Shown here one piece after another: positions 45,398 to 55,091 of a stretch of 64,000 nt of DNA (its first letter is position 1; the number at the start of each line of letters is the position of its first letter). The translations under genes and the position numbers were made by a program. The notes under the pieces are model-generated. The model searched no databases. It was given only the letters and a program-made list of their open reading frames with translations, and was not told the origin of the DNA. This DNA is from Brucella tritici. Its GTDB lineage: Bacteria > Pseudomonadota > Alphaproteobacteria > Rhizobiales > Rhizobiaceae. The stretch lies in the NCBI RefSeq assembly GCF_902825325.1, contig NZ_CADEAR010000007.1, forward strand, positions 186,001 to 250,000, written 5' to 3'.

Positions 45398-46963
45398 TCA
45401 TCCCTGATCGATCGGCAGGGCCACGAAGCGGCTCTGATCGTTGCTCTGCAATTGCAGCAGCACTGCCTTGCGACCCGACTTGGCGGCTTCGCTGATGGCG
45501 TTGTTGATGTCCTTGGCGCTCTTCACCGTCTGGTTGTTGACGCTCATGATGATATCGCCGGAACGGACACCACGGTCAGAGGCATCGCTATCGGGATCAA
45601 CGTCGGTTACCACCACGCCGTTGCCATCTTCGGATGGGGTCACGGTCAAGCCATAGGAGTCGAGCGTCTCGCTCTGGCTGCCGCCGCCATTGTCACCCGA
45701 AGTGCTGGCCGACTTGCCGAGATCGCCAGGCATCGCCTCGATGGTGATGTCGATTTCCTCGGCCTTGTTCTTGCGCCAGACGGTGAGTGCCGCCTTTTCG
45801 CCTGGAACAATGCCAGCAACCTTGCGTGCCAGATCGCGCGGATCCTGAACGGGTTCGCCGTTGACGGCAGTGATCACATCACCGGACTGGATGCCAGCCT
45901 TGGCAGCAGGGCCGTCCTTCTGCGGCGAAGCGACGATTGCGCCCTTCTCTTCAGCAAGGCCGAGCGAAGCAGCAATATCCTTGGTCACCGGCTGAATCTG
46001 GACACCGATCCAGCCACGTTCGACCGAACCCTTCTTGATGAGCTGGTCAACGACCTGCTTTGCGGTAGAGGCCGGAATTGCAAAGGCAATACCCACGCTA
46101 CCGCCCGAAGGCGAGAAGATTGCGGTGTTGATGCCGATGACCTGACCGGACAGGTTGAAGGCCGGACCACCAGAGTTGCCCTTGTTCACAGCCGCGTCGA
46201 TCTGGATGAAGTCGTCGTAAGGACCGGCGCCGATATCACGGCCGCGAGCCGACACGATACCGGATGTCACCGTACCGCCGAGACCGAACGGATTGCCGAC
46301 AGCCACAACCCAGTCACCGACGCGAATCTTGTTGTCGTCGCCGAATGCAACATAGGTGAACTTCTTCTTCGGATCGTTGACCTTCAGCACGGCCAGATCG
46401 GTACGCGGATCGGTTCCGATCAGCTTTGCGTCAAGTTCCGTACCGTCATCCATGACAACGCTGTAGGCATCGCCATCAGAAACCACGTGATTGTTGGTTA
46501 CGACATAGCCGTCTTCGGAAATGAAGAAGCCGGAACCCTGGGCGACCGGACGTTCATGACCGGGGCGCGGACCGCGCTTGCCGGGGCCACGGCGATCCGG
46601 GCGGGCATCGGGACGAGCGTCGCCACGCGGATCCATGCCGAAATCACGGAAGAAGCGCTTCAGCGGATGATCGTCCGGAAGCTGATCAAATCCGGGAGGG
46701 CCCGAGAACTGGCCGCCGTCGCCGCGATCAGCAGTTTGCTGCACGTCCTTCTTCACGCGGACGCTGACAACAGCCGGACGAACCTTCTCAACAAGATCGG
46801 CAAAACCCGCAGCCTGCGGCGGTGGCGTTACCTGGACTGCGTCAGCACGCGCATCATTGAGCGCACCAAGCGGGCCGGTAGCGAGAAAACCACCGGCGAG
46901 AGCAGCCGATAGTGCAATCGCGGCAACGCCCTTGCGATAGTTGGAAATCCTGGCTCTGGACAT
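45398..46963 (-). CDS. degP: Periplasmic serine protease DegP/HtrA (Do family)
   Basis: Envelope quality-control protease and chaperone. The 521-residue protein has a signal sequence (about 1-40, ending near DARA), a glycine/arginine/proline-rich insertion at about 112-140, and the trypsin-like domain with His159 (TNNHVVSDG), Asp189 (RTDLAVLK) and Ser264 (GNSGGP). Two PDZ domains follow (about 300-390 and 415-510), which drive oligomer formation. It lies between the ccm operon and a two-component system on the same strand. Confidence 0.96.
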   Translation of the reverse strand: MSRARISNYRKGVAAIALSAALAGGFLATGPLGALNDARADAVQVTPPPQAAGFADLVEKVRPAVVSVRVKKDVQQTADRGDGGQFSGPPGFDQLPDDHPLKRFFRDFGMDPRGDARPDARPDRRGPGKRGPRPGHERPVAQGSGFFISEDGYVVTNNHVVSDGDAYSVVMDDGTELDAKLIGTDPRTDLAVLKVNDPKKKFTYVAFGDDNKIRVGDWVVAVGNPFGLGGTVTSGIVSARGRDIGAGPYDDFIQIDAAVNKGNSGGPAFNLSGQVIGINTAIFSPSGGSVGIAFAIPASTAKQVVDQLIKKGSVERGWIGVQIQPVTKDIAASLGLAEEKGAIVASPQKDGPAAKAGIQSGDVITAVNGEPVQDPRDLARKVAGIVPGEKAALTVWRKNKAEEIDITIEAMPGDLGKSASTSGDNGGGSQSETLDSYGLTVTPSEDGNGVVVTDVDPDSDASDRGVRSGDIIMSVNNQTVKSAKDINNAISEAAKSGRKAVLLQLQSNDQSRFVALPIDQG

Positions 46964-47100
46964 TTATTTCTCCTTACGAGCAGTAATCCGGCCGCTGCCC
47001 TGATCTTTCAGGAAACGCAGGCCTGTGAAACCTTTATAGAGCGTAAGATAGTCAGGGCTACCTTACCGCTCCGTTTCCACAACATGAAAGTTTCGTAAGG

Positions 47101-47119
47101 TTGCGAACAAGATTCGCAA
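47101..47119. promoter_or_regulatory. Inverted repeat upstream of degP / downstream of ccmH
   Basis: Perfect arms TTGCGAA and TTCGCAA with spacer CAAGA, about 140 bp before the degP start and 12 bp after the ccmH stop. It could be a regulator site for degP or a weak ccmH terminator (the minus-strand side continues ACCTT). Confidence 0.4.
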
Positions 47120-47130
47120 GCAGATGTCAG

Positions 47131-47607
47131 TTATTTGCCGTCCAGCAGACGCGAGAGTTCGGCTTTTTCGCTGTCGGTAAGTGGTTTGGGCGCCTCGCCC
47201 GCCTGCCTGCGCCCGCGAAAGGCTAAAATCAGCGCAACCGCACCGATTAAAAGGACGACGACTGGAAAGCCCCACAGAAGCACGGTACGCGCATTGAGGC
47301 GCGGCTTCAAAAGAACGAACTCGCCATAACGGTCAACGATGAAGTCCATCACCTGTTGGTCGCTATCGCCTTCCTTCAGGCGGTCACGCACGAGAATGCG
47401 AAGATCACGGGCAAGTTCGGCATTGGAATCGTCGATAGATTCGTTCTGGCAGACCATGCAGCGCAATTCGCCGGAAATCGTGCGGGCGCGCTTTTCAAGC
47501 GCCGGATCGGACAGGACTTCATCGGGATTGACCGCGAGGGCCGCCGTTCCTTGTATCGCCAGCGCAGCGCCAAGCAGGAGTGCGGCGAATGCCGACCGCT
47601 TTCTCAT
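47131..47607 (-). CDS. ccmH: Cytochrome c maturation protein CcmH (CycL)
   Basis: Thiol-reducing subunit for haem attachment to apocytochrome c. The 158-residue product has a signal peptide (about 1-26), the CxxC redox pair in [11 protein letters not shown] (near residues 52-55), a three-helix domain, and one C-terminal membrane helix (about 105-127). It overlaps the ccmF stop/start by 4 bp (47604-47607). Last gene of the ccmIEFH (cycHJKL) operon. Confidence 0.95.
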   Translation of the reverse strand: MRKRSAFAALLLGAALAIQGTAALAVNPDEVLSDPALEKRARTISGELRCMVCQNESIDDSNAELARDLRILVRDRLKEGDSDQQVMDFIVDRYGEFVLLKPRLNARTVLLWGFPVVVLLIGAVALILAFRGRRQAGEAPKPLTDSEKAELSRLLDGK

Positions 47608-49595
47608 GCTGCGGCCTCCGCTTCTTTCGACGCGGATTTGCGACTGCGTGACGGCGCGCCGACCCGCAGACGACGATCTGCCAGGGAAAACAGTGCACCC
47701 ACCATCATGACAAGGGCGCCATACCAGATGAGCGTTACGTCAGGCTTCCACCAGATACGAACCACAACTGATCCGTCACCCGGCTCATCGCCAAGCGCAA
47801 CATAGACCTGGCTGAACCACAGCGTCCTGATGCCTGATTCCGTGGTTGGCATCTGGCGTGCCGGGAAGAAGCGCTTGGACGGTTCAATCTGTCCGAGAGT
47901 GCGTGCGCTGGAATCGAGCAGGGTGAAAGTGCCTCGATTTTCGGTGAAGTTCGAGCCGGTCAGCGGACGGAGGCCCTCAAAGCGAAGTGTATAATCCTGC
48001 ACCTTGGCTGTATCGCCCGGACGCATGATCAGCACATTCTCCGTGCCGAACGTGGTCACGCTCACAATACCAAGCAGCGTCACGCCAAGCCCAATATGGG
48101 CGAGCGCCGTACCAAAGACCGAGCGCGGCAAACCCTTGAAGCGCGCAAATGCTTTGCTTGCGGAAACCTTGCCAATACCAGCCTTGAGAACGAGGTCCGT
48201 CACGCTGCCGAAAATCAGCCACACGGCAAGTCCGATCCCGCAGGCGGCGAGAACCGATTTCGCCGATGTACTCCACAAGACAATCCCCGCCGCCAGAAGC
48301 GAGAGCGCGAAAGCCGTCATCAACCGCTGCGACACGCCGTAAAGATCACCGCGTTTCCAGGCGAGCAACGGACCGAACGGAACTGCAAAAAGAAGCGGGA
48401 TCATCAGCGGGCCGAACGTCATGTTGAAGAACGGTGCGCCAACGGAAATCTTGTCGCCGGTCATCACTTCGAGCAGCAGCGGATAAAGCGTACCGATCAG
48501 CACGGTCGCGGCAGCGGTCGTCAGGAACAGATTGTTGAAGACGAGCGCGCCTTCGCGGGAGATCGGGTGGAAGATGCCCCCCGCCGTCAGGCTCTGTACA
48601 CGAAGTGCGAAAAGCGACAGCGATCCGCCAATGAAGATTGCAAGGATCGCCAGAATGAAAAGACCGCGTCCCGGATCGGTGGCGAAGCTGTGAACCGAAG
48701 TCAGAACGCCGGAACGGACAAGGAAAGTGCCGAGCAGCGATAGCGAAAAGGTGAGGATCGCAAGCAGCACGGTCCAGATTTTCAGTGCGGAGCGCTTTTC
48801 CATCACGAGAGCGGAATGGAGCAAGGCTGTACCAACCAGCCACGGCATGAACGATGCGTTCTCGACCGGGTCCCAGAACCACCAGCCGCCCCAGCCAAGC
48901 TCGTAATAAGCCCAGTAGGAACCCATCGCGATGCCGCCGGTAAGGAACATCCACGCCACGAGTGCCCACGGACGCACCCAGCGCGCCCACGCGGCATCGA
49001 GACGCCCTTCGATCAGGGCCGCCACAGCAAAGGAGAAGCATACCGAAAAACCGACATAGCCAAGATAGAGCAGCGGCGGATGGATCGCGAGGCCAATATC
49101 CTGAAGGATAGGATTGAGATCGCCGCCCTCCATCGGAGCCGGGAAAATACGGGTGAACGGGTTCGAGGTGAAGATGATGAACGCCAGAAATGCGACGCCG
49201 ATCCAGCCCTGTACGGCAAGAACGTTGGCGCGGAGCGTTTCAGGCAGATTGCCGGAAAATGCAGCCACCAGCGCACTGAAGAAGGTGAGAATGAACACCC
49301 ACAGCAGCATCGAACCTTCGTGATTGCCCCAGACGCCGGTGATCTTGTAAAGGAGCGGCTTTTGGGAATGCGAGTTCTCGACCACGTTCAGAACCGAGAA
49401 ATCCGACACGACATAGGCATGGACAAGCACGGCCGATGCAAGGCAGATCAGCGCAAAGACTGCAATTGCCGTCGGCACGGCGACGGCCATGAGTTGCGTA
49501 TCCCGACGATGCGCGCCGACCACCGGCACGATCGATTGGACAATCGACAGTGCCAGCGCCAGAACCAGAGCAAAATGGCCGATTTCGACACTCAT
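47604..49595 (-). CDS. ccmF: Cytochrome c haem lyase subunit CcmF (CycK)
   Basis: Large integral membrane subunit that transfers haem from CcmE to apocytochrome c. From the ATG at 49595 (GGAGA upstream) the protein has 663 residues and about 14-15 helices. The tryptophan-rich WWD motif [18 protein letters not shown] near 235 binds haem, and conserved histidines flank it (for example in the [13 protein letters not shown] segment). The 121-bp gap to ccmE contains a dispersed hairpin repeat, unusual inside this operon. Confidence 0.96.
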   Translation of the reverse strand: MSVEIGHFALVLALALSIVQSIVPVVGAHRRDTQLMAVAVPTAIAVFALICLASAVLVHAYVVSDFSVLNVVENSHSQKPLLYKITGVWGNHEGSMLLWVFILTFFSALVAAFSGNLPETLRANVLAVQGWIGVAFLAFIIFTSNPFTRIFPAPMEGGDLNPILQDIGLAIHPPLLYLGYVGFSVCFSFAVAALIEGRLDAAWARWVRPWALVAWMFLTGGIAMGSYWAYYELGWGGWWFWDPVENASFMPWLVGTALLHSALVMEKRSALKIWTVLLAILTFSLSLLGTFLVRSGVLTSVHSFATDPGRGLFILAILAIFIGGSLSLFALRVQSLTAGGIFHPISREGALVFNNLFLTTAAATVLIGTLYPLLLEVMTGDKISVGAPFFNMTFGPLMIPLLFAVPFGPLLAWKRGDLYGVSQRLMTAFALSLLAAGIVLWSTSAKSVLAACGIGLAVWLIFGSVTDLVLKAGIGKVSASKAFARFKGLPRSVFGTALAHIGLGVTLLGIVSVTTFGTENVLIMRPGDTAKVQDYTLRFEGLRPLTGSNFTENRGTFTLLDSSARTLGQIEPSKRFFPARQMPTTESGIRTLWFSQVYVALGDEPGDGSVVVRIWWKPDVTLIWYGALVMMVGALFSLADRRLRVGAPSRSRKSASKEAEAAA

Positions 49596-49660
49596 CCGCA
49601 ATCTCCATCAAGCACCCGGCCGGACCACGGGTCCGATACGAAATGCCCCAACTATTCGCT

Positions 49661-49710
49661 TTAAGCATTTCCAAACGCAAAACCGCTTCACACTTTTGCT
49701 GGAAATGCCA
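49661..49710. repeat. Dispersed hairpin repeat, copy 4 (inside the ccm operon)
   Basis: Core 49665-49708: perfect outer arms GCATTTCC / GGAAATGC, inner GCAAAA / TTTTGC, loop CCGCTTCACAC. It separates ccmE from ccmF. Confidence 0.85.
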
Positions 49711-49716
49711 TAATTT

Positions 49717-50214
49717 TTATTTGCCTTCCCAGACGCCCTTTTCCTTCAGGCTGTCGGCAAGGTCCTTGGGAATGTAATTCTCGTCGTGCTTCGCCAGCAC
49801 ATTGTCGGCGCGGAAAACACCATCGTCTCCGAAACGCCCTTCAGCGACGACGCCCTGCCCTTCGCGGAAGAGATCAGGCGGAATGCCTTCGAACACGACT
49901 TTCACAGTCTTGATCGTATCTGTCACCGTGAAACGCAGTTCACTGCCCTCACGACTGACGGACCCTTCCTCAACGAGACCACCGAGACGGAACCGCGAGC
50001 CAGAGGCCATATCCTGTTCCGTCAGGTCGGCTGGCGTACGGAAGAAGCGAATGTCCTGACTGAAGGCCATCAGCATCAGTCCGACCGCTACGGCCAGAAC
50101 CACCAGTGCGCCACCGATCAGAAACAGGCGTTTGCGCTTTCTCTGGCTAACGGTCCGGGCAAAATTACCCGCCGGTTTGGTACCCCGTGCATTATCGTCT
50201 GCGGTCGCGCTCAT
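49717..50214 (-). CDS. ccmE: Cytochrome c maturation haem chaperone CcmE (CycJ)
   Basis: Membrane-anchored periplasmic protein that binds haem covalently before delivery to CcmF/H. The 165-residue product has one N-terminal membrane helix (about 30-51), a beta-barrel ([33 protein letters not shown]) and the haem-binding histidine in [10 protein letters not shown] near 147. The start overlaps the ccmI stop by 4 bp. Confidence 0.96.
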   Translation of the reverse strand: MSATADDNARGTKPAGNFARTVSQRKRKRLFLIGGALVVLAVAVGLMLMAFSQDIRFFRTPADLTEQDMASGSRFRLGGLVEEGSVSREGSELRFTVTDTIKTVKVVFEGIPPDLFREGQGVVAEGRFGDDGVFRADNVLAKHDENYIPKDLADSLKEKGVWEGK

Positions 50215-51350
50215 TTTTGTGCGTTCCCTGTTTCCAGTCCAAGACCGGTTGCGAAACTCTGCAAGTTCGTCCGGCTTTCACCCTGAAGGGCTGTCATGCC
50301 GCGATTGAGAGCGTCCAGCGCTGCATCGCGACGGTTGAGGATCATATAGGAGCGCACGAGACGCTTCCAGCCTTCGACATCCCCACTATTCTGGCGAAGA
50401 CTTTCATCAAGACGTTGAACCATGCCTTCGATCATCGCCTGCCGGTCTTCGGGGCTGAGAGACGAAGCGGCGTCGACATCGTCCGTTGTCGGTCCTTTCG
50501 GCTGCTGTTCGCCAACGGAAGCGGGGTTACGAAGCCGGGCGATAGCCTGTTCAATCTGACCGCGCCACGGCGCATCGGCGGGTGCCTTGTCGAGGAACGC
50601 CTGCAGGCGATTGGCGGCCATATCCATGCGACCGTCCTGCATCTCGCCCTGCGCCAGATAGAACTGCGGACGAACATCATTCGGCTCGAGATCGGCTGCT
50701 TTCTTGAAGAAACCTTCAGCCTCAGCGGTCACTGTGCCACCCGAAGCGGTTGCCAGTGCTTCACCCAATCCCAGAACGCGCGGGAAATTCTCGCCGGCAA
50801 TGCGAATGGAACTGCGATATGCATTGACGGCATCAGTGGCACGACCAAGCCGCAGATAGATCGGCGCCAGCACATCCCATCCACGCACATCGCCGGGATT
50901 TTGTGCCAGATGCGCTTCGGCACGCGCCACAAGCTCGTCAACAGAGCCGCGATCCGCACTGGCCGAAAGTCGTTCGGCAAGTGGCATCGACGGCATGTCC
51001 GGCTTGCCGAAAAGCGGATAGACGCCCCAGGCGATCAACGGCACGGCGAGCACGGCCAGGAAAGCCAGCAACCGGCCTGGCGCGGCCTTGCTTGCGGCTT
51101 CCGCAGCTTCCTTGCCTGACTTTTCAGCATTCAAAATGCGACGCGAAATTTCGATGCGCGCCTGTTCGGCGCTCTGCGGGTCGATCATGCCGCGTGCAGC
51201 GTCGGCTTCGACCTCACGCAACTGATCCCGATAGACCTCAAGGTCATTCTTTTCAGCGGGCAAGAATGCCTGCTTGCGCCGCGCGAGAGGCAACAAAACA
51301 GCCAGAGTGGCTGCTAATGTCAATAGTGCTGCAATAAGCCAGAATCCCAT
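50211..51350 (-). CDS. ccmI: Cytochrome c maturation protein CcmI (CycH)
   Basis: Apocytochrome chaperone that presents the CxxCH region to the haem lyase. The 379-residue product has two N-terminal membrane helices (about 3-22 and 92-112) with a leucine-zipper-like loop, followed by periplasmic TPR repeats (about 150-365; [19 protein letters not shown] is one). First gene of the operon. The FeuQ/FeuP-like system lies upstream, as in Rhizobium leguminosarum, where both loci affect iron acquisition. Confidence 0.94.
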   Translation of the reverse strand: MGFWLIAALLTLAATLAVLLPLARRKQAFLPAEKNDLEVYRDQLREVEADAARGMIDPQSAEQARIEISRRILNAEKSGKEAAEAASKAAPGRLLAFLAVLAVPLIAWGVYPLFGKPDMPSMPLAERLSASADRGSVDELVARAEAHLAQNPGDVRGWDVLAPIYLRLGRATDAVNAYRSSIRIAGENFPRVLGLGEALATASGGTVTAEAEGFFKKAADLEPNDVRPQFYLAQGEMQDGRMDMAANRLQAFLDKAPADAPWRGQIEQAIARLRNPASVGEQQPKGPTTDDVDAASSLSPEDRQAMIEGMVQRLDESLRQNSGDVEGWKRLVRSYMILNRRDAALDALNRGMTALQGESRTNLQSFATGLGLETGNAQK

Positions 51351-51445
51351 GGCTACGACTTAAGCGCAGCCAAGGGAAAAACCAACCACTACCTTCAGTA
51401 AGTTGCTGACTAGGGCAATTCGCCGCAAAGGTAGGACGCTGGAGT

Positions 51446-51898
51446 TTACGTCAGCGGCGTCCAGCTACCGTCCGGATTGCGACATGCCGTTCCGCGCGCA
51501 GTCTGCTGCGATCCGCCAATGGTGAAGCTGTGCGAATACTGGCGACAGTTCTGAGAGCCCACCTGATAGGGCTGCGCCGCCGTCACATCGCCGGAGTTCG
51601 ATCCGCTGCCGCTCCAGGATACGGCCTTGCCTGCCGGCGAATATTCAAGCGCACGATATTCAGCCTCCAGCGCCTTCCTGCGGTCGGCTGCATTCAACTG
51701 ATTTGCGGAGTTGCCGAGCAGACCGTTGCCAAGCGGCGTCAACAGGCTTGTTTCCGGCTTCTGCGCCGTAGAACCGCCGCCCAGCGAGCCGAAACCTGTG
51801 CCCTTGCTCGTCGTCCCACAGGCCGACAATGCAAGCGCCACGGCAAGCATCGTCGAAGCAACTGAAACTGGGTGAGAAAACCTGGATACCATCATCAT
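51446..51898 (-). CDS. Outer-membrane-type lipoprotein, surface antigen-like
   Basis: A 150-residue lipoprotein with lipobox LSAC and lipidated Cys27. The mature part has a glycine/serine segment (about 33-42), a central AADRRKALEAEYRALEYSP helix, and two cysteines in QNCRQYSHSF and RGTACRNPDGSW. The last module, YSHSF then RGTACRNPDGSW, is the pattern of RT0821/17-kDa surface antigen-like proteins. Function unknown. It lies between FeuQ-like kinase and ccmI. Confidence 0.82.
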   Translation of the reverse strand: MMMVSRFSHPVSVASTMLAVALALSACGTTSKGTGFGSLGGGSTAQKPETSLLTPLGNGLLGNSANQLNAADRRKALEAEYRALEYSPAGKAVSWSGSGSNSGDVTAAQPYQVGSQNCRQYSHSFTIGGSQQTARGTACRNPDGSWTPLT

Positions 51899-51967
51899 AA
51901 CAACCGGCCTTCATAAACAATTAGCATGCACACTATATCGGCATGTGACTTTTTCAATTTAATTGTC

Positions 51968-52068
51968 TAGAGCGGATCCTGTTAAAATGAAATCACGGAT
52001 CCACTCTATCTCTTGGTTTTTATGCATTATCCGCCGCAAAACCGCTTCGCACTTTTGCTGGAAATGCT
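51968..52068. repeat. Dispersed repeat, copy 5 (full composite element)
   Basis: Left module 51968-52018: TAGAGCGGATCC ... GGATCCACTCTA forms one hairpin. Then a TCTCTTGGTTTT linker and the right hairpin core 52024-52067 (GCATTATCC / GGAAATGC). The only clear copy where both modules are well kept. Confidence 0.85.
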
Positions 52069-52096
52069 CTAGTTGGCTTTCGGCCAAAAACAACAG

Positions 52097-53458
52097 TCAA
52101 TCTTCCGTCTGCGGTAACACAACCCGGACACCCAATCCACCGAACGAACTCTTGCCCAGATGCAGATTGCCGCCATATTCGCGAACGGTATCCTGCACGA
52201 TTGCCAGCCCGAGCCCGGTTCCCGGTTTCGTTTCATCGACGCGGCTGCCGCGCTTCAGCGCCGCTTCGATCTTGTCCGGCGCCAGACCCGGCCCGTCATC
52301 TTCTATCAGGACTTCGAACTGTCGTTGCTCCCCAGAAATAGGGGCAAGCCTGATATTGATGCGTTTGCGGCCCCATTTGCCCGCATTCTCCAGCAGGTTG
52401 CCGACGATCTCTTCCAGATCTTCCCGCTCTCCGGCAAAAACGGCGTTTGGCAGATCATTCCTGAAGGTAACGCTGAAAGCCGGATTGAGTTTCGCCGTCA
52501 CGCGCTGCATGCGTTCGAGAACCGGCGTCACGGACGTGCGAAACACGACACTGTCGCGCTGCGCGGCGATGCGCGCGCGCTGCAGATAATGCTGTATCTG
52601 CACCTGCATCGCCTCGCTCTGTTCCTGCACGATGCGTCCGTGTTCGCCACCCATGCTCCGCGCTTCATTGACCAGCACGGAAAGTGGGGTTTTGAGAGAA
52701 TGCGCGAGATTACCGACCTGTGTTCGCGAACGCTCGACGATGCGCCGATTATTCTCGATGAGCGCGTTCATTTCGGTGGCGAGCGGCGCGATTTCGACAG
52801 GCAGCGACGCGTCGAGCTTTGACGAGCGCCCCTCGCGAATATCAGCCAGCGCCTGACGCACCTTATCGAGCGGACGTAGACCGAACAGGATCACGGCGGC
52901 ATTGATGAGAATACTACCGATACCGAAAATCGCCAGATAGGTCGCGAGGCTGGTTCTGAAATCGGATATCTCCTTCAAAACCTCGCTGAGATTGCCCATC
53001 ACGCGGAAACGCGCAACACGGTTGGCACTATCCAGAACCACTTCGGTCTCTACGATAAAAAGCTCCTCGCCATTGAGGCCGGGCAAGGTGTAGCTGCGCA
53101 TGAAGGAGCTGTCGAACGGTGCCTGCGTCACCGGCATTTCCGGCACGATGCGCCCAAGCAGCGACGGCGATTGCAGCTTTCCGGTGAGATTTGGCGTGAC
53201 AGGATCGACAGACCAGTACCAGCCGGAGAGCGGGCTCGAATAGCGCAATTCGCCCAGTTCCGGACGCCCCTGCAAGGAACCTTCACCCGACGTGCTGACG
53301 GCACCGACCAGACTGAACAGATGGGCGGTTAGCAAGCGTTCAAAATTGCTGCGTGCCGCATCGCCATACAGTGACCCGATGAAAGTGGCGACCACCACAA
53401 GCGCCACGATGACCCAGATCGTCGAAAGCGTGACGACGCGGACCGCGAGCGAACGCAA
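52097..53458 (-). CDS. feuQ: Sensor histidine kinase, FeuQ/PhoQ-like
   Basis: A 453-residue kinase: membrane helices at about 8-30 and 165-185 flanking a periplasmic sensor, HAMP-like linker, HisKA with His253 in LAHSLKTPLSVLVNEA, and HATPase ending in GTGLGLAIV. The SLKTPL H-box and overall plan fit the PhoQ/FeuQ branch. Upstream are a PhoP/FeuP-like regulator (23-bp gap) and a small secreted protein; downstream is the ccm operon, matching the rhizobial feuPQ-cycHJKL neighbourhood. In Sinorhizobium FeuQ senses osmotic state; the signal here is inferred. Confidence 0.82.
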   Translation of the reverse strand: MRSLAVRVVTLSTIWVIVALVVVATFIGSLYGDAARSNFERLLTAHLFSLVGAVSTSGEGSLQGRPELGELRYSSPLSGWYWSVDPVTPNLTGKLQSPSLLGRIVPEMPVTQAPFDSSFMRSYTLPGLNGEELFIVETEVVLDSANRVARFRVMGNLSEVLKEISDFRTSLATYLAIFGIGSILINAAVILFGLRPLDKVRQALADIREGRSSKLDASLPVEIAPLATEMNALIENNRRIVERSRTQVGNLAHSLKTPLSVLVNEARSMGGEHGRIVQEQSEAMQVQIQHYLQRARIAAQRDSVVFRTSVTPVLERMQRVTAKLNPAFSVTFRNDLPNAVFAGEREDLEEIVGNLLENAGKWGRKRINIRLAPISGEQRQFEVLIEDDGPGLAPDKIEAALKRGSRVDETKPGTGLGLAIVQDTVREYGGNLHLGKSSFGGLGVRVVLPQTED

Positions 53459-53481
53459 GGGAGGAAAGACGCGAAGAATCT

Positions 53482-54177
53482 TCAGCTGTCGTTGCCTTTC
53501 GTTTCGCTCTCGACCTCCCCTTCGGAGCGGATGCGATAGCCCATGCCGCGCACCGTTTCGATCAGGTCCACACCCATCTTTTTGCGAAGGCGGCCGACAA
53601 AGACTTCAATCGTATTGGAATCGCGGTCGAAATCCTGATCGTAGAGATGCTCGACCAGTTCGGTACGCGAGACCACTTCGTCCATATGGTGCATCAGATA
53701 GGACAGAAGCCGGTATTCGTGCGAGGTGAGCTTGAGCGCAACGCCGTTGACACTTGCCTTCGACGTTTTCGTATCGAGATAGAGCGGCCCGCAGACAAGT
53801 TCCGACGAAGCATGACCAGCAGCACGGCGGATCAGGGCGCGTAGCCGCGCCAGCACTTCCTCGATATGGAAGGGCTTTGTCACATAATCGTCGGCACCGG
53901 CGTCGATACCGGCGACCTTGTCGCTCCAGCGGTCGCGGGCTGTGAGCATGAGAACGGGCATGGCACGCCCGCTGCGCCGCCAGCGCTCCACGACACTGAT
54001 GCCGTCCATGCGCGGCAGACCGATGTCGAGCACCACGGCATCATAAGGCTCGGTATCGCCGAGATAATGCCCTTCTTCGCCGTCATAGGCGCGGTCGACC
54101 ACATAACCGGCAGCAGCCATCGCTTCGGAAAGCTGCCGGTTCAGGTCCTTGTCGTCTTCAACGATCAGGATACGCAA
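53482..54177 (-). CDS. feuP: OmpR-family response regulator, FeuP/PhoP-like
   Basis: A 231-residue regulator. Receiver with E7-D8-D9, phosphoacceptor Asp51 (VVLDIGLPRMDG) and YVTKPFHIEEV; winged-helix domain with KLTSHEYRLLSYLMHHMDEVVS and the C-terminal VRGMGYRI hairpin. It is in one transcript with the downstream kinase and preceded 48 bp upstream by the FeuN-like gene. In rhizobia FeuP controls cyclic glucan export (ndvA) and related genes; that target set is inference here. Confidence 0.87.
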   Translation of the reverse strand: MRILIVEDDKDLNRQLSEAMAAAGYVVDRAYDGEEGHYLGDTEPYDAVVLDIGLPRMDGISVVERWRRSGRAMPVLMLTARDRWSDKVAGIDAGADDYVTKPFHIEEVLARLRALIRRAAGHASSELVCGPLYLDTKTSKASVNGVALKLTSHEYRLLSYLMHHMDEVVSRTELVEHLYDQDFDRDSNTIEVFVGRLRKKMGVDLIETVRGMGYRIRSEGEVESETKGNDS

Positions 54178-54225
54178 GCGGACATTCTCCCCTCAATTCA
54201 TGTATAACAACGGTTAAAGCTGTTG

Positions 54226-54525
54226 TTATTGAGCGGGAACAGCCACTTCAACGCGGCGCGGACGCTCGCCATCGCGGCCCGGCACAAGCACCACAACCAC
54301 ACACACGGGGCGGCCGTTCTGAGTCGCAGCGGTTGCCTTGGCGAGCTGGCCGCCCTGCTGGGCAGCCACCTGTTCGCCGACCGCCGCGCAATCTCCGGCG
54401 GCAGCGACGATGAGATTGGACTTCTGCGGCGCAGTTATCGGCAGGGCACCGGCATCGACCGGCAGCAAGCCAATACTAACCGCGAGAAGCGCGAAAACTT
54501 TGAGTGCAGAATTTTGTTTCATCAT
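54226..54525 (-). CDS. Small secreted protein, candidate FeuN-type kinase inhibitor
   Basis: A 99-residue protein (ATG at 54525 or 54522) with a signal peptide (about 1-27) and a small mature domain holding two cysteines, C46 and C75, and a valine-rich strand before PGRDGERPR. Its position immediately upstream of a FeuP/FeuQ-like pair matches FeuN of Sinorhizobium meliloti, a periplasmic protein that restrains FeuQ. I could not align it residue by residue, so the assignment rests on size, export signal and gene order. Confidence 0.65.
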   Translation of the reverse strand: MMKQNSALKVFALLAVSIGLLPVDAGALPITAPQKSNLIVAAAGDCAAVGEQVAAQQGGQLAKATAATQNGRPVCVVVVLVPGRDGERPRRVEVAVPAQ

Positions 54526-55091
54526 GCCGCCTTATATAGCGCCCTACAGCTGAACGATGCATGAACAACCATTCCTCTTCCGGGCCCAAAGGAAAATTCC
54601 GCCTCTGACTATCACGCTTTGTGAAATTATGAAATGCGTGAAGTTACACCAATACGCCCGATTATCGTAACAATTCCGGCAATTGCAGTCGCCAATTATA
54701 GCAGAACATCCGTTAAAGCGCCCTGATCGATCAAGCCGGTTACAGGATCGAGAGCACATCAGGATGAAAGAAAACCGAAACGACATCGATTAATTCATAC
54801 ACTCAAAAATACAGTCACGTATCTCAACCAACACCCCACTCTTCTCAGATAATCATTGCCGAAATGCGGTCGACGACGGGTCCACCTGTCCGTTCCTTGT
54901 AACAATCCAAACAAAACTGAACTGGAAGGCAATAACCGAGATCATTCCGTCTTTTCGTTTGCTCATAAGTGTCGACGTTTGACTAGTTCGCATTTATTAC
55001 ACCCCCATAGGCGAGAGGCACGCGATATCCGAGAAGCTGCTGTCGGGCCCCCTCGAATACCAATAAGGGCCTTTTAAAATTTCATCCATAA
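54526..55091. other. AT-richer gap without a supported gene
   Basis: 566 bp, visibly lower in G+C than the flanking operons, with no frame having a convincing start and composition. Probably includes the promoter of the FeuN-like gene near 54530-54620. Confidence 0.5.

Noticed and set aside
45452..46912. Long plus-strand frame opposite degP
   Set aside because: It is the antisense shadow of the degP gene, whose protease motifs are complete; high GC produces long antisense frames.
48816..49664. Plus-strand frame opposite ccmF
   Set aside because: Product is rich in Arg, His and Glu without hydrophobic core, a typical shadow of a membrane protein gene.
54544..54786. 80-codon minus-strand frame in the AT-richer patch
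   Set aside because: Cysteine/asparagine-rich low-complexity product, no ribosome site, composition like non-coding DNA.
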